A stretch of DNA of 64,000 nt from Spirodela intermedia. Lineage: Eukaryota > Streptophyta > Magnoliopsida > Alismatales > Araceae. A model generated the notes under the pieces. That model was not told the origin of the DNA. It saw only the letters and a list, made by a program, of their open reading frames with translations, and did not search any database. Where the stretch lies: positions 7,132,424-7,196,423 of the forward strand of contig LR746267.1 in NCBI GenBank assembly GCA_902729315.2, in the 5' to 3' direction. Below, in pieces: positions 23,488 to 36,111 of this stretch; the first letter of the stretch is position 1, and each line of letters opens with the position of its first letter. A program made the position numbers and the translations under genes.

Positions 23488-24711
23488 GAGGAAGGTAGGA
23501 TACATCCAACGATTACTTCTAGGCTATGGGAGACGAAGCGACGGAAAGGAGTAGCTGAATGTGACTCATTGGATGTATTCTCGAATCTCACTCCGACTTT
23601 CCTTCCCCCCGAGGTAAGCCGTCAGCTTATGGAAGTTTTCTAGGTGCTAAGCACACATTATTTACATGGTTTAAAGGATCAATATTCGTTACATCAGCAT
23701 AATAAGATGGAATTTATAAGCCTTAACCCATATTGACATTGAATACTCCCGTCACTGATTTATTCTAGCCACTGTGAAGAGCTGATTTGTAAACTGATCA
23801 AGGGCTCTGTGCGAGCTCCCCAGCGACGCGGCATAAATACCAATTGGGTGGCGTTATAAGAAACTTTACGATATTAATGGCTGGAGACACCGTGGTTCCG
23901 TTGTTGCCAGAGCGATTCAGTTGCTTCCAACTATGGGCCTCGACGGGTTCTCACGCCGTGGAGAACAACTGGCCGGGTTGCCCAACAAGGATCAGCCGTA
24001 ATAGCCGATAATTAATCGTTCCTCGAAAGGTAACGGCGAGTCGTCGTCTTCGCACAGCTACCGTCGGAAGAAACCTAAGTTGAGGTGACCTAAGATTTGA
24101 AAGGCGGTTGGAGGAGATGCCGAGGCTGAATCGGACTCAAATTGAGATCAAGTAATGAGGGCGGCTGATCCAAGCAGGGAGGTCTTCTTCTTCTTCTTGG
24201 TCATCTTCTCCGTTTGGATGAGACAGAGAAGAAGATGAAATTGAAAGCTCTGATAATGCCCAGAAATCCGCCTCTGCCAACGTCTCTCCCCTGCCGACCT
24301 CGGGAGCCATGCATACATGGAACATTCGGGCAGCGTTGCCAGTGTGGCCTGCCCTGATTTCGCCTCCCAACAGAAGAATGGTGTAACTGTGATTCTCCAA
24401 GGGGGAACAACTGGCTCTACGCAAGGAATGGCAGTCTGTCAAGAAATATTGCCTCAGAAGTTAAGACCCCTTCCCCTGCCATCTCTCTCTCCCTCTCTCT
24501 CCGCCTGTGTCACCATCAGTGGAGGGGGCATGGACACTTGCCCATGTCTGACTACCAAAGCTTCCGCAGTTCTGCCTTTCCCAGGAGAAAGGAGCCGATT
24601 ATCAAGAGCTCAGAGGACCGTCCAGAGACTGTCTCACCTCTTCACTGGCGCAGTGTAGGTTGAACGGAGATAGATATGCAAATAGAGGTGGGGGGGGATT
24701 GGAGATATAGA

Positions 24712-24716
24712 TGTAG

Positions 24717-24772
<56 letters not shown>
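24712..24772. repeat. Compound (TAGA)n(GA)n microsatellite
   Basis: About six TAGA units run directly into about 18 GA units. Confidence 0.95.
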
Positions 24773-24774
<2 letters not shown>

Positions 24775-25826
24775 CGGCGGAACAGAGTAATAAATGATTT
24801 AGATGAGGAAGTTTAGCGGAGAAAGTTCACCGAGATGAAGAGCTTTCAATGCTCGGTAGCGGATCAGCAACAAGCTGCCCTATGTAATCCCACTATTGTG
24901 AGCTGGGGGACGCACACACCTGTGTGGATCTTACCCTGAAGGCAGGAATAACATTCTGATCGACCAAATGTCCTAATCAGGAAGCTCGTCTATTCCCATG
25001 TCAACGCTGCGAGCGCTAACGTTATCAGTATAAATGATGAAACCTGTACTTTAAAAAGCTGAAAGTCGGGTCATTGAACTAAAAAAAATCATAATGATCG
25101 TAGATTAAGCTGCACTTTCAAAATGGGATTGCTTTGACATGCCATTTTTCTACGATTTGACTTCATATGATTTTGCATCCTTCATGGCACTAAAGGAAAC
25201 ATTTCATGAAGATGTCTTACATCGTGTTAACCATACGATTGAAACTTTTTATCTCCATTTTCTGTCAAGACTAATCAACTGTGTAGATAAATGTGTGCAT
25301 ATATAATTACAGCTTATAATTTGCGATTATTCTAGCACTCTCAGTCATCTTCATGCCAAATTTCAATCCTATGATCTAAATCATATGAATGAACCCTCTG
25401 TTACTCAAGTCAAGACCGGTTGATATACATTATTTTATTTATTACTTCCCACGCGGAATCATTCTAGCGTCATCAGCCAATAGTAGAATCGTAAGAGTGA
25501 GGTTACAGCTGTGCGGACCCATTTATGGGGACGACGTCACACCAAGGACTGCTCTAAATGTGGGGAGTTGGAGCCCTTGAATTCAAGTGTCCAAACGTGG
25601 AAGGAATGTTGATTGCGGTCCCTCTTGAGCCATTGAATGAGTCGATGCAACAAAATGGCAAGAACGAAGAGTGGTGAGAACCGGTCAAGCCGGAGAGATA
25701 ACTTGGAAAGACGAGGGATTAACCACTGAAGACTATAAACTTGAATTTCTTCACTTCCCCACTGTAGGCTGCAACAGTAGTTCTCGTCAGTGACTCTTCA
25801 CAACGTGGAAAGAGGGAACGATTCAG

Positions 25827-25827
<1 letters not shown>

Positions 25828-25857
<30 letters not shown>
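25828..25857. repeat. (CA)n microsatellite
   Basis: Fifteen CA units; the only long CA tract in the window, where GA/CT otherwise dominates. Confidence 0.95.
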
Positions 25858-25859
<2 letters not shown>

Positions 25860-26700
25860 TGAGCAACGCCGTCTTCTTCGTCGACGAACACTGCATGGGA
25901 TTCAAGGTACATATGTTAACAAGCGAACGAGACGCCAGAAGGATTAGAGAAGAATCCCTTAGTGTGGCTGCGGGACTCGCCACCCGTTCCATCGGCCCCC
26001 ATATTCTCTCATTAATGGAGATTAGATATGTGGAGGGCAGGATACGAATATAATTTTAATGAAAGATGATGACCGCAACTCCATCCAGTCGTACACGCAA
26101 GGACGGACATATCTCCACGCGTGTGGAATTGAAGAGCAGGCTAAACCCCTTACTGCCACCTAATTCACATCTCATCATTGAAGCAGTTCGTCAGCCGAAG
26201 GTCTCAACTGATTGATGGAAGCTACTGTAGTTCCTGGGGCAGAGTCACTGGTTACGTCAACTGCCCCGTGTCTCATTAGGAATCTCCAACTCCAGTTGAG
26301 CATCACAGTTCATATCATCTGTTGTTGCTGTCTATGTATTAATGAACGGAACCTTTCGGCACATATATATAATGGAAATTTAGTCAACACACATAATTTA
26401 TTATACTATGAATTATTGATGTGAGCGAGGATGGTTATGTGATGATTGATAGAAATGTGGTCCATATGCCAATTGCCTCATTGCCAATCGGGGAAATGAG
26501 TTCTTAATTTTTGTCAAAATCTCATGAGTAAAACGCACGCCAAAATGATATTTTTGTATAAACAACTACAGATTACTAATGTTCCTTGCAATTATTTTCC
26601 TTTTTCTGCCTTTGATTTTCTTTAGAAGAAATACTGTGTCAGTGAAGATTGACAACGGTAGTTTTAATTGACTGAGCTAAACCAAGAAAACAGGTCTACG

Positions 26701-26895
26701 TTGGTCTGATCTGTATGGAGTGTTGATTTGATCTGGTCTATCTAGACCTGTCTAGTGGCCCACATTGGTTTGATCTATACGAAGCCTTGATTTGATCTGG
26801 TTTATCTAGAACAGTCTAACGGCCCATATTGGTTTAATCGGTGTTAAGCCTTTGTTTGTTTTGGTCTATCTAGACCCCTCTAATGGCCCACATTC
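26701..26895. repeat. 64-bp tandem repeat, three copies
   Basis: Copies start at 26701, 26765 and 26829, each exactly 64 bp apart, and the pattern breaks into a partial fourth at 26893. Shared blocks are TTGGTYTGATCT, TTGATTTGATCTGGT, CTATCTAGA and GGCCCACATT. Copies differ by point changes with little length change, so the array is moderately old. No coding content. Confidence 0.9.
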
Positions 26896-28715
26896 GTTAA
26901 TATAAGACAACTTTGGGTTAGGAGGAGTGGGGTTCGGGGATGGTGTAGAGGAGTCGTCATCAACATGGTTGCACAGGACTGCCGATGTGAAAAGGTTATA
27001 CTCGTCAACAAGGACGGGTTGCTAATGGAGGCAAGAAGGGTATTGTTGGGGCTATCTAGATGCTTATGTGGAGGTATGGTGGCAAGCATGAAAAAGGAGG
27101 CATGGGAATGGTTCATCACGCTAACGGTGAATGGCCACAGACTTGCAGGTTCCTCAATTAGACGCCTTTAAGCTCCGACCTGAATCACATATGCAGCAGA
27201 TCAGACTGTCTATTTTTGTTTCGATATTTTTAAGGTTATTAGTGCTAATTATTTTTTAAAAAAATCATAACTCCTTAGAGGTCATTTCTATAATATTGAA
27301 AATATTGCCCAAAATATAAACCTCGGAAGATTGTTGCCACACCAACCATTGCACTTCATGTGATCACATTTAGATGCTTGGGAATAATTGTAACAAGCTC
27401 TTTGAACACGTACCAGCTTGGTGATGGCGACGGAAAGTGCTTGACCTTTTCAGTTAACTTCCCAACGTTACAGTAGGAGGTGTTACTCATGAATTTTCTC
27501 TGCACTTTTAAGAACACATCAAAGCTAAAAATGATTAAATTTAGAATCAAAAGTAGAGATGATAACAGGTCCGGTAAAAATGACGATGACCAGCTAAGTT
27601 TTTTGGGGTTTATATCAAGTTAAGTCTAGTAAGAAAAATACGCCTCATCTTGGCCTGACTTGACTTAGAGTTGAGACTTTGGTAATGACCCAAAAAAACA
27701 AACTCTAGAGAAAATTTTATAATCCCTCGTCAGTTCATGACGGCACCTCTCTCCCCCTCCACCACTCTCGCTAAGGTAAGTACATGAGAAGGGCTCAAAC
27801 TTCATATGGGCCTGATCAGGAATTTATTTTTCCAGTCTTTTCCTGTGATCTTGTGATGGGTTCTCGCTTCATAAGTACATGACTAGGCTTATACTGGGGT
27901 CGAAACAGACCTGGGTAGTTAACAACGCTAAAGGAGAGCTTCTTTTGCCCATATGTGAATTATAAACAGCAGAGACTCGATAAATAGGAAGGCGAATTCA
28001 TAATTTTCCATCAGACAAGACTGCCCAGTTGTACGTAAGCTGCTAGAAAGATTTATGTCAGTTTGTTGCACCATTTCTAAGCTCCTACTAGAGCTCTCTA
28101 GGTGGGTCCATCGGTCTCTATGTTTCTGATCAGGTTGACCCAGAAAACTATAAACGATCCCAATTCATGTTCACATGTAATTCAAATCAGAGAAAAATTC
28201 AACTTAGGCAATGCCACCGAAAAAAAAATTCAATCGTACAGATTCATCGCCAATCTCCCACATCACGCCGACGGTGATCTCCAACGCGATTCCATCTATT
28301 GATTCATGTCCTAAGAGGGTAAGCTGTATTGCTTCATCCGTCCCGTTGATTCTAACGCAAGATTCATAGGGTATGAGACATTAACTAGTTCTATTTATAT
28401 AACCCCTTGGGTGTAAATAAGTATATGGAGATGATCCATCGAGCTATCAATTGTACAGAAGAGTCGCTGGTTCAAACCTCGTTTAGGTTCGCAACGCAAG
28501 GGAGATGACATCTTCAACCATATGAATCACACAAAGATCGTTGAGGCCCTGGTTTAATCAGTCGCCCCGACCTGTACCTATCCTACCCGCTGAATAATCT
28601 CAAGCCTGATCAGTTTTAACACCTCTCCATCCTCGTTCATCTTCTTCTTCAGTGAGTCTGGGGTAGGAGAGCGAGTTCTACGGATTCTCTCTCTCTCTCC
28701 CTCCCTCCGCGATAC

Positions 28716-31366
28716 ATGGGCCACGGAGAACAAGTTTCCAGTGGGATCTCCTTAGGTGGGATCCGAATTGGCGCCACCATAGCCTTGGGGTTGCTTGTGT
28801 GGGTAGTGATCCACAGATGGAGCCAGAGGAAGAAGAAGGGCCCCAAGACATGGCCACTCATCGGGGCCACTATTGAGCAGATGGTGAACTATGAGAGGAT
28901 GCATGACTGGCTCGCCGGCTACCTGTCAGAATCGAGGACCATCGCTGTGCCCATGCCCTTCAACACATACACTTACATCTCTGACCCGTCCAACGTTGAG
29001 CACGTTCTGAAGACAAACTTCGCCAATTACCCCAAGGTTAGATAAAATTTTTCCGTGCATCAACTTAATTCGTCGACAATTGATTTTGAGTTCGATCATT
29101 TGATTAATGGTCATTAAAATTACTTTTCTCTCAATATCCCAATCTTAGATCGACATGATTTTTCTCGATTATAGTTGGATTCACATATCCAATTTATCGG
29201 CTTACTTCATTTATTTAATTTTTTATTTCTACCATAGGTGCACGATTATCCATCAGCGATATAGATTATCTCTTATTTGTGTGTTTTTAACGTTATTTAT
29301 CCTTGTCATTAATCTATGTTAGAAAAGATGCGTCAACTAACTTGTGTTGGGGGTTCACTCACTTGAAGGGGAAAGCATACTACTCCTACATGGAAGTACT
29401 TCTTGGGGACGGCATCTTCAATGCAGATGGAGAGATGTGGAGGACACAGCGGAAGACGGCGAGCTTCGAGTTCGCTTCCAAGAATCTAAGGGATTTCAGC
29501 ACGAAGGTCTTCAGGGAGTACGCCGTGAGGCTCTCCGAGATCCTTTGTTTGGCGTCCTCACACCAGCGACAGATAGACATGCAGGTCTCTGTGAAGAACA
29601 ATGCCCGTTCTTAGGATGAAAACGTATGATAAAGTAGACGTATTCCCCGTGATTTAATATACGATCATATTTTCATATGATCTCAGATAAATTATTCACA
29701 TTTTATTTAACGTGATAAGATTATTTCTTCTGTATACTAAGAGTGCACAACAATGTCTGCAGCTGATCCTTCTCGTTCCATGTTCGACCATAATAACTCA
29801 AACGCTTGACTTATCCCTTGCCTTCCTGCAGGAATTGTTAATGAGGATGACCCTGGATTCTATAGGTAAGGTGGGCTTCGGAGTAGAGATAGGAACCTTC
29901 TCTCCGGATCTACCGGAGAACCAATTTGCGTCAGCTTTCGATGCTGCGAACATCATCGTCACCCTCCGCTTCATCGACCCTTTTTGGAGGGTAAAGAGGC
30001 TCATGCGGATGGGTTCGGAGGCCCTGCTCTGCCGAAGCATTAAGATCGTCGATGGCTTCACTTATGACGTTATCCGCAAGAGGAAAGCTGAGATCGAGAG
30101 AGCCCACAAGGAGGCCGGAACCAAAGATAAGGTGTTAGAATAGTCTTACTTTGAACTAGCAAAATGAAATTCTACAGTTAAATAGATGAGAATAGTTTTC
30201 TCGTCTCCAACTAGTTTTGAGTAAGTCGGTCTGATTTTCTCACGAGTCTTCATATTCCATGCTGAATTTTGTGGGTTTTAGGGAAAATATCTGACGCGCA
30301 TAGATTTTCAATGGAACAGGTTAAGGACGACATACTGTCCAGATTCATCAAACTTAGCAAGGACCCTTCCAGCAACCTCACGGAGAAGAATCTCCGAGAT
30401 ATCGTGCTCAACTTCGTGATCGCCGGGAGAGACACGACGGCCACCACGCTCTGCTGGTTCATCTACATGATCATCGCACACTCTCATGTAGCGGAGAAGC
30501 TCTACTCGGAGCTGGTGGAGTTCGAACAAGATAGAGCCAGGGAAGAGAACGTGGCACTCGTCCCCTACAACGACCTGTCCGATGCAGGAGCCTTCCAGGC
30601 GAGGGTGGTACAATTCTCCGGGTTTCTGAATTACGATTCATTGATGAGGTTGTCCTACATGCACGCCTGCATCACGGAAACCCTTCGACTTTACCCTGCC
30701 GTCCCTCAGGTATAATGGGCCATCCCTCTGCCTAGAACCCTCTCTCTCTCTCTCAAACGGTTTGGATACTTCATTTCTGTCAAGGAACTTCACGTTTAAA
30801 GATTCATTTTTTTAACATGCAATAAAGAAATAATCAACTTAGATTCGTCTATGGTGATGTCTACATGCCGCTGTTCACAGGATCCAAAAGGTATCCTCGA
30901 GGATGATATTTTGCCGGATGGGACCAAGCTAAGGGCTGGGGACATGGTGACTTACGCTCCATACGCCATGGGAAGGATGGAGTACAACTGGGGCAAAGAT
31001 GCACCTTCCTTCAGGCCCGAGAGGTGGCTCAAGGATGGCGTCTTCCACGGCGTCTCACCCTTCAAGTTCACAGCTTTCCAGGTATAGAGAGAGAAACCAG
31101 CATATAGCGTTGTGAGAGAAATAACGCCCCTTTGAGCTTTAAGATTAATGGGGGGATGCCATTGACGATGATGACCTCTTTCTCAGGCTGGCCCCAGGAT
31201 ATGCTTGGGGAAGGACTCTGCGTACCTCCAGATGAAGATGACGCTCGCCATTCTCTGCAGATTCTATGCCTTCAGCCTAGTGCCGGGCCATCAGGTCCGG
31301 TATCGGATGATGACGATACTCTCCATGGCCGATGGATTGAAGGTTACTGTCTCCACACGCCCTTAA
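28716..31366 (+). CDS. CYP704B: Cytochrome P450 CYP704B-type, long-chain fatty acid omega-hydroxylase
   Basis: Endoplasmic-reticulum monooxygenase. CYP704B enzymes omega-hydroxylate long-chain fatty acids in the anther tapetum for sporopollenin, and in rice CYP704B2 also for anther cutin. Six exons join in phase: 28716-29036, 29369-29584, 29832-30131, 30320-30709, 30881-31081 and 31187-31366, giving 535 residues (rice CYP704B2 is about 544). A membrane anchor lies at about residues 10-32, followed by KKKGPKTWPLIGATIEQMVN. The body has LLGDGIFNADGEMWRTQRKT, the I-helix AGRDTT (314-319), ETLR of the K-helix (399-402), FRPERW (453-458) and the haem loop FQAGPRICLG with Cys482 as iron ligand. All key residues are intact. 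The start is the first ATG, with the anchor directly after it. It is the only plus-strand gene in the window. Confidence 0.95.
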
Positions 31367-33418
31367 TTGGGCTTCTCTGCAGGGTGGAATCGGGCGTCAG
31401 TAGACACCCAGAGCGCCCTCCTCATGAATTAGCTGTTCTTCATCTTCTCTTCGAGGTTGACGCTTCTTTCCACTATGATATGATTGAAGTCCGAATTTCT
31501 ATCGGATTAATTAAAACATTAGTCCCACATGTTTATAGTTCAATGAGAAGTCTGTGGGCGACTGGACTTTGTTGGGCTTCGTCTGGCGATCTAATCGGAC
31601 TGGCTGGCTGCAGGCATTGATGATGAGAAATTTTTGGAGCGCTGTTATCCACTCAAGAAAATCTGAATAACGACACGTATTTATAACCGGTTGAAAAACA
31701 TACAGTCGGGAAAATTCTAGTTCTTGGATCTACGTTGCCAATCAATGATGTTTTGCTTTTCTCTTCACTTCATTTTATCCACACTTGATAGTCCCTACTA
31801 ATTTGCAGCCAGGAATTTGGGGTTTTTTGGGGATTTTTTTTTTCAATGGGCCCCACATGTACGCATAAAAATTTCAGTTATATGAAAGACATATAGTTTC
31901 TTTTTACGTAACTCATAGTCTGTATATCCTTGATATGTTACGTATAAACAGCATGCTCTCGTCGGCCTTTTTCTCGTATGTGGGCATTTCTTCTTCTCGC
32001 GCACAATCAACTCGTTCCTGCCACCTTATTGCACAGGCGACCTGAAGAACTAGAGGATCCTCACATGCCAGTAACAGGTTATCCTCATGGGCCTTCAACA
32101 AAACCCTTGTTAATCCACTAGTGTCTCATTAAAAATGCGCCTATTGCGGTTCAAAGGAGCCACCATGGCTATCGCTTGAGTGTTACTCTCTATTATGAAA
32201 GGCCTCGGAAACCTCCTCTGACAGGGGAGAGCTTCCCCCACGAAGAAAAATAAGAGGAAAGGGCGAAAATTTTTTTTCACTCGCAATAGATATTCAGGCC
32301 TTCGACCTCCATTCTTCATGGACGACGATGGTTAAATGAGCCAACGTTGTCACTTTAATCAATAATAATAATAATCAATATGTCAGAAAACCCAACCAAT
32401 GTAAAAACTCCATCTTGCCAACAAATATTTGTCAATACCCAAATCTAATAGAATGCATAGAGTGGTTACACCATTAGCGTTACTATGATGGATCATCCTG
32501 TTGGCATTTAATATTTTCCTACACATCCTTCCCAAAATCGTCGTGAGAAATCTAGACACGGAAAGAACTTTCATATTGTTCTCCTCTATTTGTTGTATGA
32601 TAAAAAGAGAAAGGATCGCATTATCTCCTTCAAAACGAACAGAACTATATATATATTATAAAGACATGTTTAATTGAGTCTTATTCAAGGCAAGACTATT
32701 CTAACACGTTCCCTCAGACACGGTCTATGTTTTTCAGGCTTGTTCTCATAGATAACACAGATGGAGAACATGCTTTAGTACCACGATGAGTTATCACACT
32801 ATAAATCAAATGACAATGGGTCTGGTATGCATATATACCTGACACACAGTTTTTCTTATTCCAAGAGTTTAGATTTACCTGAACACAACTCTCATTGATC
32901 ATTGCATTTACCTCGTTGATGCTGGTTGTCAACGAGGAGAATAAAAGGATCTTCATCAGCGATCTTTTCCAATGCCCTTTTTAAAACTAGAAAAATCTCT
33001 GGAAGCTCATCATTGGGCAGGTAGTAAATTCGTAACTACAAATGGCAGATTCGATATTATGATATTTAAAACTTTGGGAGGTTTTCTTTTCTTTTCAACG
33101 CATGTTGCAGAACTAAAAACGAACCCAGAAGTCCATCCATTGGAGCCTTCAAATGATGAAAAAAAGCCAAGAACAGTCGGTAATTTTGCCACTACAATAG
33201 GACTTTAAATATCGGAATATTTAAACCTTTGAGTTGGCTTGATTTCTTCTCAGACTAAGAACAGGAGCATAAGCATTAAGTTCCTTTACTGCTGCAAACC
33301 CAACGCAACAGCAGCCTATTCCGGGAGGCATCTGACTTCTGACCAACCACTTATCCCTTCGACTTAGAGACTTGCTCTTCTACAGCACGGGACCTACCTT
33401 TTGTCTTCTTGTTGTCTA
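31367..33418. other. Intergenic spacer between convergent CYP704B and LOF-type MYB
   Basis: About 2 kb, AT-rich, holding the 3' ends of two converging genes. No domain is recognised in any open frame and no long microsatellite is present. Confidence 0.5.
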
Positions 33419-33787
33419 TTATTCATTTGCTTTCTTCATTCTGATACCTTCTTCCCTTTGTCCCCAGGAAGCTCCCAGTCCAAGGAAATCTATGAAACAC
33501 GGTGATGAGGAGGCACTGTGTTCATAGTGGTGGGCCTCCTCAGAAAATGATGGTTCTTTGGCTGAAACTTGGGACGCTGCTGATGCCGAAGAGTCTGAGA
33601 TGTGGGTTGGACAGTTCCACAATTGTCGCATTGTGTTCATCAAGGGAGTGTGACGATAGAAACCCCGATAAAGCTCGTCAGCTGGGTTGTCCCAACTGCT
33701 GCTGCGGCGGAAACTCGCCTCCTGTCTATAAACCCCGGAAGCTGCAGTCAACCAAACATAGAAACAAGAAGAATGTGTTATGTCAAT

Positions 33788-33829
<42 letters not shown>

Positions 33830-36003
33830 ATCTATCTATATAGATATATATATTCTTCCTTGTATTTCATGTCATTTCACTGTTTAACTTCCCTGGTTTC
33901 CCATTGCCTTGCTAGGCACCTTGTGTTTCAGTTTCTTCTAGATCACCCTGTTTCTCAGTGCATGTTAACGACTGTTACACTTGACAAGATAAAAGGAATA
34001 TGTTCTCTAACGTTTCGCATCAGGACACCAGTTCTCTATCACTTCGCGAGGAAGCCGATGGAAGAATACTAACAACTCTTTATGTCAATTTCTAAAAGCC
34101 CGAGTGCATATCTCTCTAGGATTTCATGGAAGGAAACCTGTAAGAGTTCTATTTCTTCTTCTTGTTGGAGTTACCTCTTACTGTTCTGATTCGTTTTCCG
34201 ATTAGCGTTAAAACTTTTATCGCTGAATGAAGTCCTGGAGACAGACGAACTAATTTTGCTACTGGAGTTTACTGAGAGAAGAGGGAGGGGGTGAGAAACA
34301 AAGGGATAAATGAACGATAGGGTTATAGACTTTTGGAGTAAGTTCTGATATGTCGGTAACGTGGACTTCCCATGGGTTGCTGTCTGTAGGTGGGGGGAGA
34401 GAGAGAGAGAGAGAGGAGGTAGGGCTGGGGAGCTGTAGACTCGTGTAGTTAGTATAGGACTATGTTGCTGACGTCGGCTTCTCAACATGGGTCTGCCAAT
34501 GGGCTAGCGTTGTTAGAGAGATAAAGAGACGGAGAAGAGTACGGCTATGGACTCAGGTGTAGTGAGTATGACAACTTTGCAAACATGAGCTTCTCCATGG
34601 GAAGCTGCGGAAAGTGGAGGAAGGGAGTTTAGAGAGAGAAAGAGAGGAAAGAGAAGGGAAAGTGGGGATTATAGATTTAAGTGGAGTGAGCACCACTACT
34701 ACCTCATTCACAGGGACCTCCCCATGGGTTGTTGCGGACTTCATATCATCTGAACTAAGTCACGTTAGCCTAGTTGCCAATAGGATGTTGTGAATCACGG
34801 TGACGTCATGGTCAGTTAATATCTCTAGAGAATTAAATGGCATAAATGGGATTCGGGTAGAACTCACTGTAGCTGAAGCCGCCGCCGCCTCCGCGGTTAC
34901 TGCCTCGATCCAAAGCGACGGAGATCTTCATGGCGGAACCTAATGGGACAGCTTGGCCCAGCTTCCTCCCCCCGTACACGACGGAGTTGTTTTGCTCCCT
35001 ACGCCTCCGGGCCATAATAACATGCCAGTGATTCTTCACGGCGTTATCGGTTCTCCCAGGGAAGAGCTTCGCAATCATGGCCCATCTATTACCGTACACC
35101 CTGTGGGCAGCCATCAGCCTCTCCTCTTCTTCCTCGTTGAAGGCCCTCTTGTTGATCCTTGGGTCCAGCTGGTTGAACCACCTCAGTCTGCAGCTCTTCC
35201 CTTTGACACGAACGCAACCGCAAATCAAAATGAAAGAGGCAGCATCAAGAACAAGGTACTGGGTGGGTGTGTGCGTGCGTGTGTATGTGTTTACATTATT
35301 TCTTTTCTGCGTTGTAGCGGCGAAAAGAGAGATCATATCGAGAAGTAGATAGAGATACGGATACACAGGGAGAGAATACGTAAGGCACCTGACCTGCTTT
35401 GCAGCGGCGAAAAGAGAGATCATATCGAGAATTAGATAGAGATAGAGACAGAGACAGAGACAGAGAGAGAATACGTGTGATACCTGATCTGCTTTCTAGC
35501 TTCTCCGCTATGAGCTTCCAGTTATGAGGTCCATACAAGGCAACCAGCTCCCTGAGCTTTGTGTCCTCAGCAGGCTTCCAATGACCCCTGGAGCACACCT
35601 TGGACGGCCCGCTGTCGTCAGCTTCCTTCCCACATGGTAGTCCATCTCTAGTGTCCTCTCCGGAGAGGCCCTCGTCTTCTCTGTCATCCCCATTGCTCCT
35701 CCCAATCACATCACTTCCACTGTCGGAGACCACATCGACATTGCTGCTGTCGGGGTGGTGATCTTCCATGGATGGGAACCCAGACAGAGGCCTACCCGAG
35801 GAGTCACCACAGAAGTGTTGAAAACTTGCCGATGAACTATTAGGCAATGGCTTGATGGACAGGGAGCCGTTCACGGTTCGCACAGCCCTGTGGGGAGAGG
35901 AAGAGGAAGAGCAGGTAGATAGCCTCATGACGGGGAGAACTCCTGGCCTGTTCTGGTGAATACCTTCCCTTCCTTCATTTCCATTGATATGCTTCAGGAA
36001 CAT
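33419..36003 (-). CDS. LOF1: R2R3-MYB transcription factor, subgroup 21 (LOF / MYB105 / MYB117-like)
   Basis: Nuclear regulator; Arabidopsis LOF1/MYB117 and MYB105 act in organ boundaries and meristem formation, other subgroup-21 members in wall thickening. Three exons join in phase: 36003-35484, 35200-34868 and 33741-33419, giving 391 residues (Arabidopsis relatives about 330-360). A long Ser/Asp-rich N-terminus precedes R2, which starts [14 protein letters not shown] and continues [15 protein letters not shown]3 has [36 protein letters not shown] and [14 protein letters not shown]. Exon 3 carries the subgroup-21 C-terminal motif [10 protein letters not shown], which is what ties the distant exon to this gene. 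Exon 2 ends at a strong donor (ACA/GTGAGT). The start is the ATG at 36003. A possible TATA (ATATAAA, about 36042-36048) is only ~40 bp upstream. Intron 1 carries a duplication of its own 5' end and intron 2 a diverged tandem array. Confidence 0.9.
33788..33826. repeat. (CT)n microsatellite in MYB intron 2
   Basis: About 18 CT units on the plus strand close to the exon 3 acceptor of the LOF-type MYB; (GA)n in the transcript. Short TATC and TATA repeats follow. Confidence 0.95.
34310..34745. repeat. Diverged ~110-130 bp tandem repeat in MYB intron 2
   Basis: Four related units are recognised by a block like ACTTCCCATGGGTTGCTG at about 34367, 34478, 34587 and 34719, each preceded by a TATAGACTYRDGTGNAGTGAGYA-like block and a GA-rich stretch. 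The unit length varies and copies differ considerably. Confidence 0.65.
35310..35490. repeat. Direct duplication of ~86 bp at the 5' end of MYB intron 1
   Basis: The string GCGGCGAAAAGAGAGATCAT begins at about 35319 and again at about 35405. Both copies continue through TCGAGA, TAGATAGAGATA, GAGAGAATACGT and a donor-like ACCTGAYCTGCTTT. The copy at 35484 overlaps the real exon 1/intron 1 boundary. Confidence 0.85.
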
Positions 36004-36062
36004 CCTCTCGTTCGGATAGGATAAAAACTAGGGGATGGCGTTTATATTGAGCTGCCTCAGGG

Positions 36063-36066
36063 CGAG

Positions 36067-36108
<42 letters not shown>
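36063..36108. repeat. (GA)n microsatellite upstream of the LOF-type MYB
   Basis: About 22 GA units roughly 60 bp upstream of the start codon, read as (CT)n on the gene strand; this fits the pyrimidine-rich tracts often found in plant 5' UTRs and core promoters. Confidence 0.95.

Positions 36109-36111
<3 letters not shown>

Larger units (their letters stand above)
22420..28715. other. Repeat-rich intergenic spacer
   Basis: About 6.3 kb without a supported gene. It contains CT- and GA-rich tracts at 22824-22911, 23428-23482 and 24712-24772, a (CA)n tract at 25828-25857, and a 64-bp tandem repeat at 26701-26892. The open frame on the minus strand at 24137-24442 (101 residues, an acidic EDDQEEEED stretch) has no recognised domain. 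The right end holds the CYP704B 5' flank. Confidence 0.5.

Noticed and set aside
26701-26895. CRISPR-like direct repeats
   Set aside because: The repeats are contiguous with no spacers, and the DNA is plant nuclear.
28470-28500. GGTTCAAACCT resembling a tRNA or SINE B box
   Set aside because: No matching A box or cloverleaf can be drawn around it.
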